Below, piece by piece: positions 1-5,903 of a DNA stretch of 7,496 nucleotides. Each line of letters begins with the position of its first letter. The stretch's first letter is position 1. The DNA is taken from NCBI GenBank assembly GCA_016200995.1, contig JACQDS010000092.1:1-7496 (forward strand). Reading direction: 5' to 3'. The stretch comes from Candidatus Azambacteria bacterium (GTDB taxonomy: Bacteria > Patescibacteriota > Minisyncoccia > GWC2-36-17 > M10-OD1-4). The position numbers and the translations under genes are program-made. The notes beneath the pieces are model-generated. The model saw only the letters and a program-made list of their open reading frames with translations. It made no database searches and was not told the origin of the DNA.

Positions 1-90
1 GCCTTTGGCAAGATACACCATATCAGTTTTGGTGTATTTCTCTGACCAGCGGAGTAGGTTGTATGTTTTGTTTTTAAGCTTTTGTATCAT
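1..90 (-). CDS. Probable oligosaccharide flippase (Wzx-like), N-terminal 30 codons only
   Basis: Reading leftward from an ATG at 90-88, the frame stays open for 30 codons to the window edge. The peptide begins MIQKLKNKTY and continues with LLRWSEKYTKTD and MVYLAKG. A basic, amphipathic N-terminus just before a membrane segment is what I recall from Wzx/RfbX-type polysaccharide flippases in Parcubacteria, but no transmembrane helix is inside the window, so the family call rests on memory and context. The start is well supported: a GAGAGGGG Shine-Dalgarno stretch (105-98) lies 7 bases upstream, and the ATG follows the sugar-transferase stop after one base, as in a translationally coupled pair. 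A flippase would move undecaprenyl-linked sugars, started by the upstream transferase, across the membrane. Another membrane protein of the same locus is the main alternative. Confidence 0.6.
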   Translation of the reverse strand, partial: MIQKLKNKTYNLLRWSEKYTKTDMVYLAKG

Positions 91-91
91 T

Positions 92-1417
92 TTAATGCCC
101 CTCTCTTTTTAGGACGACCATTATTGTTTTTGCGAGGATGTCCAAATCAAGGACGAGAGATCTGTTTTTTATGTAATATAGGTCATATTGGAGCTTTTCT
201 GTGCTGTCTTTGACAGATGCGGAGCCGAGAGGTTGGTTGATCTGCGCCCAGCCGGTGAGTCCGGGCCTCACAAGGTGGCGTATTTGGTAGTGGGGGATCT
301 CTTTTTCAAGGGTAGCTACAAATTCCGGCCTTTCCGGCCTTGGACCGATGAAGCTGATGTCGCCCTTGATGACATTCCAAAGTTGCGGCAGTTCGTCTAT
401 TCTTGTTTTTCTTAAAATGTTTCCGATTTTTGTTATCCTTGAATCATTTTCCTTTGTCCATTGAGCGCCTTGCTTTTCGGCATCTTCCACCATCGTTCTG
501 AATTTTAAAAGTTTGAATATCTTTCCGTTCTTTCCGACCCTTGTCTGCGTGTAAAATGCTCCGCCTTTTGAATTTAAGTTTATCGCAATGATGATGAAAG
601 GGAAAAACGGCAAAGTTATGATGCCTAAAATGAAAGCGAATAAAATATCGGAGCCCCTTTTTGTTATTTCATAAATACCTTTTTCCACTTCAAGAAGATT
701 TTCCAAAAACCAAGTTCTTCCGATGATTGACACCGGAATTTTGCGTGTAATCTCAGAATAAAATTTTGGCAGGTCATATACGGTGATGCCAAGCGGCAAA
801 AGGGAATACAAAAGCCCGGCAAGGTTCTGTTCGGATTTTGCATCTTTTGCGTGGACCACAACATTTACTTTTTCTTTTTCAATTATATTTTTTATATTTT
901 CTTCCGAGCCTGAAAGAACACCGAGTATTTTGTAGCCAAGCTGGGGGTTTTCGTTGAGTATCTTTATCATAGAGTTGACCTCCGCGTTTTCACCTATGAA
1001 TAAAATCCTGTTTGTCAGGGCGGAGGATCTGATGATCCTGTTGTAAGCTTGCCTCCAAAGCGCAAAAAGGATCAAAAATATTCCGATGTCTATCGCAAGG
1101 TTTGTTTTTGGCGAGATCAAAAATGATGTTGTCAGATAAAATATTCCGATGGCGGCAAAAGCGCCGACGGCGACGGCTTTCAGTAAAATGGAGTAAAATT
1201 TATAATTATTTTTTGCTATGTTTTGATTGTAGAGCCCGGCAAGGTAGAAGATGAATATCCAGACGGTATAAACTATCGTGAACGGTAAAAAGTGGTCTTG
1301 CCAGATGAAGCTGTCAAAGCTTGAGCCGTATCTTAAAAGCAATGTTAAATAAAGGGAAATGTACAAAATAAGCAGATCCCCAAAGATCAATATGATTTTT
1401 TTAGCCTTTGTTAACAT
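92..1417 (-). CDS. Polyprenyl-phosphate sugar-1-phosphate transferase (WcaJ/WbaP-like)
   Basis: A 441-residue integral membrane enzyme that should start surface glycan synthesis by moving a sugar phosphate from a nucleotide sugar onto undecaprenyl phosphate at the inner membrane face. Four hydrophobic helices occupy about residues 7-29, 44-64, 76-98 and 107-122. A Rossmann-like middle domain (about 135-230) follows. A further membrane helix (about 254-280) leads into the catalytic bacterial sugar transferase domain. Visible signatures are KFRTM (305-309), the Asp341-Glu342 dyad in DELPQLWNVIKGD (equivalent to the PglC dyad), IGPRPERPEF (357-366) and RPGLTGWAQ (384-392). Length and domain order match full-length WcaJ/WbaP-type proteins rather than the short PglC form. 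The sugar used cannot be read from sequence. Its promoter lies in the divergent region upstream, and no clear Shine-Dalgarno site precedes the ATG. A probable flippase gene follows after one base. Confidence 0.93.
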   Translation of the reverse strand: MLTKAKKIILIFGDLLILYISLYLTLLLRYGSSFDSFIWQDHFLPFTIVYTVWIFIFYLAGLYNQNIAKNNYKFYSILLKAVAVGAFAAIGIFYLTTSFLISPKTNLAIDIGIFLILFALWRQAYNRIIRSSALTNRILFIGENAEVNSMIKILNENPQLGYKILGVLSGSEENIKNIIEKEKVNVVVHAKDAKSEQNLAGLLYSLLPLGITVYDLPKFYSEITRKIPVSIIGRTWFLENLLEVEKGIYEITKRGSDILFAFILGIITLPFFPFIIIAINLNSKGGAFYTQTRVGKNGKIFKLLKFRTMVEDAEKQGAQWTKENDSRITKIGNILRKTRIDELPQLWNVIKGDISFIGPRPERPEFVATLEKEIPHYQIRHLVRPGLTGWAQINQPLGSASVKDSTEKLQYDLYYIKNRSLVLDLDILAKTIMVVLKREGH

Positions 1418-1432
1418 GTTTTTATATCGTCA

Positions 1433-1461
1433 ATAATACAACATTTTTATTTATTTATCAA
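1433..1461 (-). promoter_or_regulatory. Sigma70-type promoter of the sugar-transferase gene
   Basis: On the minus strand a TTGATA -35 box (1461-1456) and a TATTAT -10 box (1438-1433) are separated by exactly 17 bases. Each box differs from consensus by one base. The predicted start of transcription (about 1426) is only about 9 bases before the ATG at 1417, which would give a nearly leaderless message; this agrees with the lack of a Shine-Dalgarno site. Seen by eye only. Confidence 0.6.
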
Positions 1462-1471
1462 CTGCTTTTTC

Positions 1472-1500
1472 TTGACATTTGTTCCGTTTAGGTATATAAT
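1472..1500 (+). promoter_or_regulatory. Perfect consensus sigma70 promoter for the P-loop kinase-like gene
   Basis: TTGACA (1472-1477) and TATAAT (1495-1500) are separated by 17 bases, which is the ideal housekeeping-sigma promoter with no mismatch. Transcription should begin near 1507, giving a leader of about 40 bases. The -35 boxes of this promoter and of the divergent sugar-transferase promoter are only 10 bases apart, so two polymerases or one regulator could compete for the region. Confidence 0.85.
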
Positions 1501-1506
1501 TAAAAT

Positions 1507-1519
1507 AATGTTGAACATT
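1507..1519. promoter_or_regulatory. Palindrome at the predicted transcription start, possible operator
   Basis: AATGTT-G-AACATT is a perfect inverted repeat with 6-base arms around one central base, placed exactly where the consensus promoter should start RNA. A repressor site at +1 of an otherwise unrestrained promoter would make sense. The site is short and AT-rich, however, and could occur by chance. No known operator was recognised. Confidence 0.3.
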
Positions 1520-1534
1520 TAAATTTGTGAAACT

Positions 1535-1540
1535 GGAGGA
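1535..1540 (+). promoter_or_regulatory. Strong Shine-Dalgarno site fixing the start at 1547
   Basis: GGAGGA lies 6 bases before the ATG at 1547. A TTG two codons upstream (1541) is in frame but directly abuts the site, which is too close for initiation. This is the only strong ribosome binding site of the plus-strand genes in the window. Confidence 0.8.
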
Positions 1541-1546
1541 TTGTGT

Positions 1547-1972
1547 ATGGCTATTAATAATGAGAATGAAGGGCTTGTGAAGCATCTTATTATTGTGAGG
1601 GTGGTTTCAAACTCCGGAAAAAGTTCGTTTGTCAGGTCTATTATGACAGATGAAGACGAGGAGTTTTCCGGCGGACAATTTATGGTGGATGAAAACGGAA
1701 AGTACCGTTATAGTCCAAGCAAGATAAGTGGGGCGCATCAAAAATGTCAGGACGCTGTGGAAGACGCTATGGAGATGAGCGTCTCTCATATTTTTGTGCA
1801 TAATACATTTTGCGCGAAGAAAGATATGGATCCTTATGTGGAGCTTGCCGAGAGGTACGGCTACAAAATCCACTATATCATAGTGGAAAGCAGAGGCCGC
1901 AAAGGTGATCTCTCCGGAGTGCCTGCGGAGATAAGAGAAAAACAAAAAAAGAATTTTGATATATCGCTTTAA
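1547..1972 (+). CDS. Small P-loop kinase-like protein (AAA_33/N4BP2-like) with altered motifs
   Basis: A 141-residue soluble protein. It aligns from end to end, by eye, with small AAA_33/N4BP2-like kinase-type proteins: a strand plus P-loop (LIIVRV, then SNSGKSSF, residues 14-28), a Y-x-[FY] and AH segment (Tyr53 to His64), a Walker-B-like strand ending in HNT (85-87), PYVELAERYGY (96-106), and a SGVPAEI tail (123-129) where relatives have HGVP. Lys25 and Ser26 of Walker A are kept. The first P-loop glycine is Val19 and the middle glycine is Asn22. The usual DD/DH after the second strand is Gly43-Gln44, the usual DNTN is HNTF, and the tail histidine is Ser123. It may therefore bind nucleotide weakly, use another substrate, or be a non-catalytic relative. 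Family relatives include polynucleotide-kinase-like enzymes, but no substrate can be named. It forms a monocistronic unit with its own promoter and terminator. Confidence 0.85.
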   Translation: MAINNENEGLVKHLIIVRVVSNSGKSSFVRSIMTDEDEEFSGGQFMVDENGKYRYSPSKISGAHQKCQDAVEDAMEMSVSHIFVHNTFCAKKDMDPYVELAERYGYKIHYIIVESRGRKGDLSGVPAEIREKQKKNFDISL

Positions 1973-1977
1973 AAAAT

Positions 1978-2015
1978 CCCCGAGCAATAGTTTGCTCGGG
2001 GCATTTTCTTTTTTT
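1978..2015 (+). terminator. Rho-independent terminator after the P-loop gene
   Basis: CCCCGAGCAA (1978-1987) pairs perfectly with TTGCTCGGGG (1992-2001) around a 4-base loop, giving a 10-bp stem. A T-rich tract (2004-2015, one C) follows. It begins 5 bases after the stop codon. An A-run (1971-1976) on the other side could make it work in both directions, though no converging gene is present. It isolates the upstream gene from the dcd operon. Confidence 0.92.
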
Positions 2016-2024
2016 CGGCGATTT

Positions 2025-2033
2025 TGATATAAT
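2025..2033 (+). promoter_or_regulatory. Extended -10 promoter for the dcd-thyA-folA-...-glyA operon
   Basis: TGATATAAT is a consensus -10 hexamer (2028-2033) with the TGn extension that can replace a good -35 box. The position 17 bases upstream (2005-2010) lies in the terminator T-tract and is a poor -35. RNA should start near 2040, about 20 bases before the dcd ATG. No other convincing promoter was noticed at the 5-9 base gaps further down, so this probably drives all six genes. Confidence 0.6.
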
Positions 2034-2060
2034 AAAAACTAAATATATTAAGTTAAAAAT

Positions 2061-2609
2061 ATGATCCTATCGGATAAAACGTTAAAAGAGATGATAAAAA
2101 GCGGGGAATTGGTGGTAAAGCCGATAAAAGAGGAATCAATACAACCCGCTTCAATAGATTGTCATTTGGGCAGTCATTTTCTTATAGTTGATCATCACAG
2201 TATGGATTTTATAACGCTTGATTCCGAGATATCTTACACGGAAATTGAAAGAGATTCCATAACCATACCGCCCCATTCTTTTTTGCTTGCGACAACGGAA
2301 GAGTATATAGAGCTTCCCGATGATATGGTTGCCTTTGTGGAGGGCAGGAGTTCAATAGGCAGAATAGGGCTTTTCATTCAAAATGCCGGCTGGGTTGACC
2401 CGGGTTTTAAAGGCAAAATAACCCTTGAGCTTTACAATGCAAACTCTTTACCGATAAAACTTCAGGCCGGAAGAAGGATCTGTCAATTTGTTTTTGCCAA
2501 AATGGATCAAAAAGCGGAGAATCCGTACAGTGGCAAATATCAAGGGCAAAAAAAATCCGTCGGAAGTAGAGTTTTTAAAGATTCAGAAGTTAAAAAAGTC
2601 TTAATTTAA
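2061..2609 (+). CDS. dcd: dCTP deaminase, possibly bifunctional with dUTPase activity
   Basis: A 182-residue soluble enzyme of the dUTPase/dCTP deaminase superfamily that deaminates dCTP to dUTP, feeding dUMP to the thymidylate synthase encoded next. Visible motifs are [10 protein letters not shown] (28-37), EGRSSIGR (94-101) for triphosphate binding, [11 protein letters not shown] (108-118), ITLELYN (120-126) with the catalytic Glu123, GRRICQF (137-143) and a C-terminal YSGKYQGQ (156-163). The GKYQGQ ending resembles the bifunctional deaminase/dUTPases of Methanocaldococcus and Mycobacterium more than the E. coli enzyme, and no separate dut gene is in the window. Direct dUMP formation is thus plausible but inferred. 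The ATG has no Shine-Dalgarno site, only an A/T-rich leader. It is first in the operon, and thyA begins 5 bases after its stop. Confidence 0.95.
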   Translation: MILSDKTLKEMIKSGELVVKPIKEESIQPASIDCHLGSHFLIVDHHSMDFITLDSEISYTEIERDSITIPPHSFLLATTEEYIELPDDMVAFVEGRSSIGRIGLFIQNAGWVDPGFKGKITLELYNANSLPIKLQAGRRICQFVFAKMDQKAENPYSGKYQGQKKSVGSRVFKDSEVKKVLI

Positions 2610-2614
2610 AAAAA

Positions 2615-3409
2615 ATGAAGCAGTATTTAGATCTTCTTCTGGAAGTAAAAGAAGAAGGGGTTGTAAAAGGCGACAGGACCGGAACCGGAACGATAAGCTC
2701 ATTCGGGCATCAGATCCGTTTTGATCTTTCAGAGGGTTTTCCTTTAATGACGACAAAAAAGATGTTTTTAAAGGGTGTCATCCATGAGCTCTTGTGGTTT
2801 TTAAAAGGGGATACGAATATAAAATATTTAACAGATAATGGCGTGCATATTTGGGATGAGTGGGCGGATGAAAATGGCAATTTAGGACCGGTTTACGGCT
2901 CTCAATGGCGCAGATGGCAGACTCCGGACGGAAGTGTGATAGACCAGATACAAAATTTGATAGAAGAGATAAAAACAAAGCCAAATTCAAGAAGGATGAT
3001 AGTCAGCGCATGGAATGTTGCCGACATAGAGAAAATGAAGCTCCCGCCTTGCCATTGTTTGTTTCAGTTTAATGTCGCCGACGGCAAGCTCTCCTGCCAG
3101 CTTTATCAGAGAAGCGCGGACATCTTTCTTGGTGTGCCTTTCAATATTGCTTCCTACGCTCTTTTGACTATGATGATCGCGCAGGTAACAGGCCTTAAGC
3201 TTGGAAATTTTATTCGCACTTTCGGCGACTTGCACATATATTTAAATCATAGAGAGCAGGTTGACCTTCAACTTTCAAGAGAGCCGTATCTATTGCCAAA
3301 GATGAAGATAAATCCGGAAGTAAGATCAATCTTTGATTTTAAATACGAGGATTTTGAGCTTTTGGATTACAAATGCCATGAAGCCATCAAGGCTCAGGTG
3401 GCTGTATAA
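2615..3409 (+). CDS. thyA: Thymidylate synthase (ThyA type)
   Basis: Converts dUMP and 5,10-methylene-THF to dTMP and dihydrofolate in the cytosol. At 264 residues it equals the E. coli enzyme in length, and the key residues fall at the same numbers: Arg21 (DRTGTGT), Arg126-Arg127 ([10 protein letters not shown]), the nucleophile Cys146 in PPCHCLFQF, Gln165-Arg166-Ser167 and Asp169 in the dUMP phosphate and base site, Asn177, and His207/Tyr209 in DLHIYLNH. The C-terminus ends QVAV, matching the mobile tail that closes over folate. All catalytic features are intact. It is the folate-oxidising ThyA rather than flavin-dependent ThyX, so the cell needs dihydrofolate reductase, encoded 7 bases downstream. 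No Shine-Dalgarno site is visible; an A-rich stretch precedes the ATG, so translation may be coupled to dcd. Confidence 0.98.
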   Translation: MKQYLDLLLEVKEEGVVKGDRTGTGTISSFGHQIRFDLSEGFPLMTTKKMFLKGVIHELLWFLKGDTNIKYLTDNGVHIWDEWADENGNLGPVYGSQWRRWQTPDGSVIDQIQNLIEEIKTKPNSRRMIVSAWNVADIEKMKLPPCHCLFQFNVADGKLSCQLYQRSADIFLGVPFNIASYALLTMMIAQVTGLKLGNFIRTFGDLHIYLNHREQVDLQLSREPYLLPKMKINPEVRSIFDFKYEDFELLDYKCHEAIKAQVAV

Positions 3410-3416
3410 ATAAATT

Positions 3417-3914
3417 ATGATCTCAATAATAGCGGCGGTAGCCAAAAAAAATGTCATAGGATATAAAAACGCTTTGCCTTGGGGAAACATACCAAAGGAT
3501 ATGGAGCATTTCAAAAATACGACAATTGGCAAGCCGGTGATAATGGGCTTTAACACTTTCAAGTCAATCGGCAAGCCATTAAAAGGCAGGGTTAATATAA
3601 TTCTTGCAAAAGATCAGGCGGTTAAAGATCAAAATGATTGCATTTTTGTGAGCTCGCCGGAGGAGGCTTTAAAAGAAGCTGAAAAATCAGGCCAAGACGA
3701 GATAATGATAATAGGCGGAGCATCTGTTTACAAGTTATTTTTTAAAAATGCTGACAGAATGTATCTGACATTCATAGACGCTGATTTTGAAGGCGATACT
3801 TATTTTCCGGAAGTCAAAAACTCAGAGTGGCGGGAGACGGAGAAAAGTTTTTATAAAGCCGGCGAAAAAAGTAGATATGATTTGGAATTTATTACATATG
3901 ACAGAATAAAATAA
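3417..3914 (+). CDS. folA: Dihydrofolate reductase
   Basis: Reduces the dihydrofolate made by ThyA back to tetrahydrofolate using NAD(P)H. It has 165 residues, close to the typical 160. Visible family features are the start MISIIAAVA, VIG (13-15), LPWGNIPKDMEHFK with the catalytic acid Asp28 (E. coli Asp27, shifted by one inserted Gly), GKPVIMG (38-44), GRVNIIL (57-63) with Arg58 for the substrate glutamate, IGGASVY (99-105) and EGDTYFP (125-131). The E. coli residues that hold the NADPH 2'-phosphate are replaced: Arg44 is Phe45, Ser63 is Ala64 and Arg98 is Ser103. Only Lys65, aligned with Ser64, could supply charge. Cofactor preference may therefore differ. No Shine-Dalgarno site is visible. 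It lies 7 bases after thyA and 7 bases before the flavocytochrome gene. Confidence 0.97.
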   Translation: MISIIAAVAKKNVIGYKNALPWGNIPKDMEHFKNTTIGKPVIMGFNTFKSIGKPLKGRVNIILAKDQAVKDQNDCIFVSSPEEALKEAEKSGQDEIMIIGGASVYKLFFKNADRMYLTFIDADFEGDTYFPEVKNSEWRETEKSFYKAGEKSRYDLEFITYDRIK

Positions 3915-3921
3915 ACATCAT

Positions 3922-5217
3922 ATGAATTTGAGAAAATTTTTAACTTGGTCTGTCTTGTGGGTCATCTCTTTTTTTCCTGTTTTGATCTGGTTTTTATACC
4001 AGCCGACAACCGGAAAATTCAGCGATGTTTTTTCTTTTTTCGGCAGTCTTGCGCAGATCTCCGGACTTGTCGGCATGGCGATGTTTTCGGTGGTCTTGGT
4101 CTTAAGCGCCCGTTTTGTCTTTGTGGAGAAGGCTTTTGGCGGGCTGGATAAGCTTTATAAAGCGCACCATATTCTGGGGGGATTGGCATTTTCATTTTTG
4201 CTTTTTCATCCGGTTTTTTCCGCCATTAAGCTCGCGCAGATCTCTTTTTCCGCAGCTTTATCTTTGTTTTTTCCGAGCAATAACAACGCCCTGAACTTCG
4301 GCATCTTCTCGCTTCTTGCGATGATCATTCTTTTGGTGATTACTTTCTACGCGAACTTTAAATATAACACATGGAAATGGACGCATAAATTTCTCGGCTT
4401 GGCTTTTTTGTTTGCGATAGCGCATACGCTGCTTATCCCAAGCGATGTTTCAAGAAGCGGATTTTTAAAATATTACATACTAACGCTTGCCGTTTTTGGG
4501 GTTTTAGCTTACTCATACAGAACTCTTTTTCAAAGGCGATTGGTTAAAAAATATAAATACACTGTCAGCGAGGTCAGACTGCTTGGCGACAATGTTTTTG
4601 AGATAACGATGCAGCCAAAAGGCGCGGCGATGAAATTCGTTTCAGGGCAATTTATTTTCATCTCTTTTCTTGACGACCTCTTAGGCAGAGAGGCGCATCC
4701 TTTTTCTTTAGTCTCTTCGCCATCGGAAGGATTTTTAAAGATCAGCGTCAAGTCGCTTGGGGATTTTACGGCAAAGCTCGGCAAGCTGCAGGCTGGAACG
4801 GAAGCGGAGATAGAAGGGCCATTTGGCGGATTTTCTTACGGCAAATACGGCCACAAAGAGCAGATATGGATAGCCGGCGGCATCGGCATTACACCGTTTT
4901 TAAGCATGCTTAGCTCTATTGGCGAGAAGAGCGAATATAAGGTAGACTTGTATTATTGCGTAAAAAACAAAGGCGAGGCGGTGTACATTCCGACATTTGA
5001 AAAATGGAAAAATCCGAATGTCAGGATAATTCCTTTTTATTCCGACGAAAGCGGATTTATAAATGCGGGAATAATTGAAAAAGAGAGCAGTGGGGTTTTA
5101 AATAAAGATATTTTGCTTTGTGGCCCGCCGGGAATGATGAATGCTTTGAAAGATCAGTTTTTGGATCGCGGAGTTAAAATCAAAAACATTCACTATGAAG
5201 AATTTAAATTAGTTTAA
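3922..5217 (+). CDS. NADPH oxidase/ferric reductase-like transmembrane flavocytochrome b
   Basis: A 431-residue membrane protein with six predicted helices (about 7-27, 48-68, 81-102, 126-145, 153-172, 181-200), then an FAD-binding and NAD(P)-binding dehydrogenase half (about 210-431). Candidate heme ligands His82 and His96 sit in helix 3, and His155 and His168 in helix 5. Spacings of 14 and 13 equal those of the NOX bis-heme pairs (101/115 and 209/222 in NOX2). The flavin site is HPFSLVS (259-265) with GPFGG (299-303). The nicotinamide site is GGIGITPF (319-326), with CGPPGM (400-405) near the end. By family knowledge it would pass electrons from cytosolic NAD(P)H through FAD and two hemes to the outer face. 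The final acceptor (oxygen, ferric iron or a protein) is unknown. Size and layout resemble bacterial SpNOX-like proteins. No Shine-Dalgarno site is visible. A cytochrome b5 gene follows after 5 bases and is a likely partner. Confidence 0.92.
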   Translation: MNLRKFLTWSVLWVISFFPVLIWFLYQPTTGKFSDVFSFFGSLAQISGLVGMAMFSVVLVLSARFVFVEKAFGGLDKLYKAHHILGGLAFSFLLFHPVFSAIKLAQISFSAALSLFFPSNNNALNFGIFSLLAMIILLVITFYANFKYNTWKWTHKFLGLAFLFAIAHTLLIPSDVSRSGFLKYYILTLAVFGVLAYSYRTLFQRRLVKKYKYTVSEVRLLGDNVFEITMQPKGAAMKFVSGQFIFISFLDDLLGREAHPFSLVSSPSEGFLKISVKSLGDFTAKLGKLQAGTEAEIEGPFGGFSYGKYGHKEQIWIAGGIGITPFLSMLSSIGEKSEYKVDLYYCVKNKGEAVYIPTFEKWKNPNVRIIPFYSDESGFINAGIIEKESSGVLNKDILLCGPPGMMNALKDQFLDRGVKIKNIHYEEFKLV

Positions 5218-5222
5218 TTTTC

Positions 5223-5894
5223 ATGATCATAAAAAAAATAGTTACGGCATCTTTGTTTGTTTTTACCGCCGCTATATTCGGCATAACGGTTTTAAGTATG
5301 ATCCCGTTCAAGGATTCTTACATAAAAGTCGGTACCAAAAAGCAGGCGTCTCAAAGCGCGGATCAAGCCGGCGGTCAGCCCGCTTTTGGAGTTGGTCCGG
5401 CAAACTTTTCCATTGATGAAATTCAAAAGCACAATAAAAAAACCGATTGCTGGCTTGTCATAAAGGATAATGTCTATGATGTTTCGGAATACGTGCCGAT
5501 GCATCCCGGTGGAGTTTCGGCGATATCTTCAAATTGCGGAAGAGAGTCAACGAGTATTTTTGCTTCTATACACTCAAATATAGCCTGGGATCTTCTATCA
5601 GGATACAAAATAGGATATGTCGCTGGCACAGAAGCGGCGAGCGCCACGACAAGTCCGGAAATGGCGGCCGGAGAGAAATTCAACGATGTTAAATCGGCGG
5701 TTTTGGCGAAATTCCCAAAGGCCAAAATAATAAAAGTGGCGCCTAGGAAAAATAATTCATATCTGGTAAAATTAAGCTTGAACAACGCCTTATACGAAAT
5801 TCATCTGGATTCATCTTTTAACATCACCAAACAAGAGGTTGAAGATGATGAGTTTAATTGGGATTTTTTGAATGATGATAACGATGATAAGTGA
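5223..5894 (+). CDS. Membrane-anchored cytochrome b5-domain protein with C-terminal PepSY-like region
   Basis: A 223-residue protein. Lys4-Lys5 followed by one hydrophobic helix (about 6-27) predicts a signal anchor with the N-terminus inside and the rest outside; no convincing cleavage site is seen. A Gln/Ala/Gly-rich linker (about 38-60) leads to a cytochrome b5 domain (about 62-133) that starts FSIDEIQKHN, holds the first heme ligand His94 in MHPGG and the second His117 in IFASIH, and has the usual CW and GYV elements. Cys76 and Cys105 could form a disulfide outside the cell. Residues about 148-207 resemble a single PepSY-type repeat (FNDVKSAVLAKFPKAKI, then LYEIHLDSSFNI); this part is less certain. 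The tail is very acidic. The gene follows the flavocytochrome gene by 5 bases without a Shine-Dalgarno site, so its product is the natural candidate to take electrons from the outer heme. TGA is its stop. Confidence 0.9.
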   Translation: MIIKKIVTASLFVFTAAIFGITVLSMIPFKDSYIKVGTKKQASQSADQAGGQPAFGVGPANFSIDEIQKHNKKTDCWLVIKDNVYDVSEYVPMHPGGVSAISSNCGRESTSIFASIHSNIAWDLLSGYKIGYVAGTEAASATTSPEMAAGEKFNDVKSAVLAKFPKAKIIKVAPRKNNSYLVKLSLNNALYEIHLDSSFNITKQEVEDDEFNWDFLNDDNDDK

Positions 5895-5903
5895 TTTTAA
5901 AAT

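Noticed and set aside
13..37. Inverted repeat ATACACCA / TGGTGTAT with a 9-base loop, resembling a hairpin
   Set aside because: It lies inside the flippase reading frame, where it simply encodes YT and VY, and no T-tract follows on either strand.
188..415. Plus-strand open frame of 75 codons opposite the sugar transferase
   Set aside because: It overlaps the most conserved catalytic motifs of the minus-strand gene and looks like a shadow.
1541..1546. TTG start two codons upstream of the P-loop gene ATG
   Set aside because: It directly abuts the GGAGGA site, whereas the ATG at 1547 has ideal spacing.
1607..1987. Antisense open frame of 126 codons opposite the P-loop gene
   Set aside because: No recognisable domain, no ribosome binding site, and its start lies across the terminator; it mirrors the codon pattern of the real gene.
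5838..5891. Repeated GATGAT-like units near the end of the b5 gene
   Set aside because: They encode the acidic Asp/Glu/Asn tail and are irregular; no tandem repeat independent of coding is present.
5892..5894. Possible recoding of TGA (as in some CPR lineages)
   Set aside because: TGA here ends the b5 frame naturally just before glyA, and no conserved gene contains an internal TGA.
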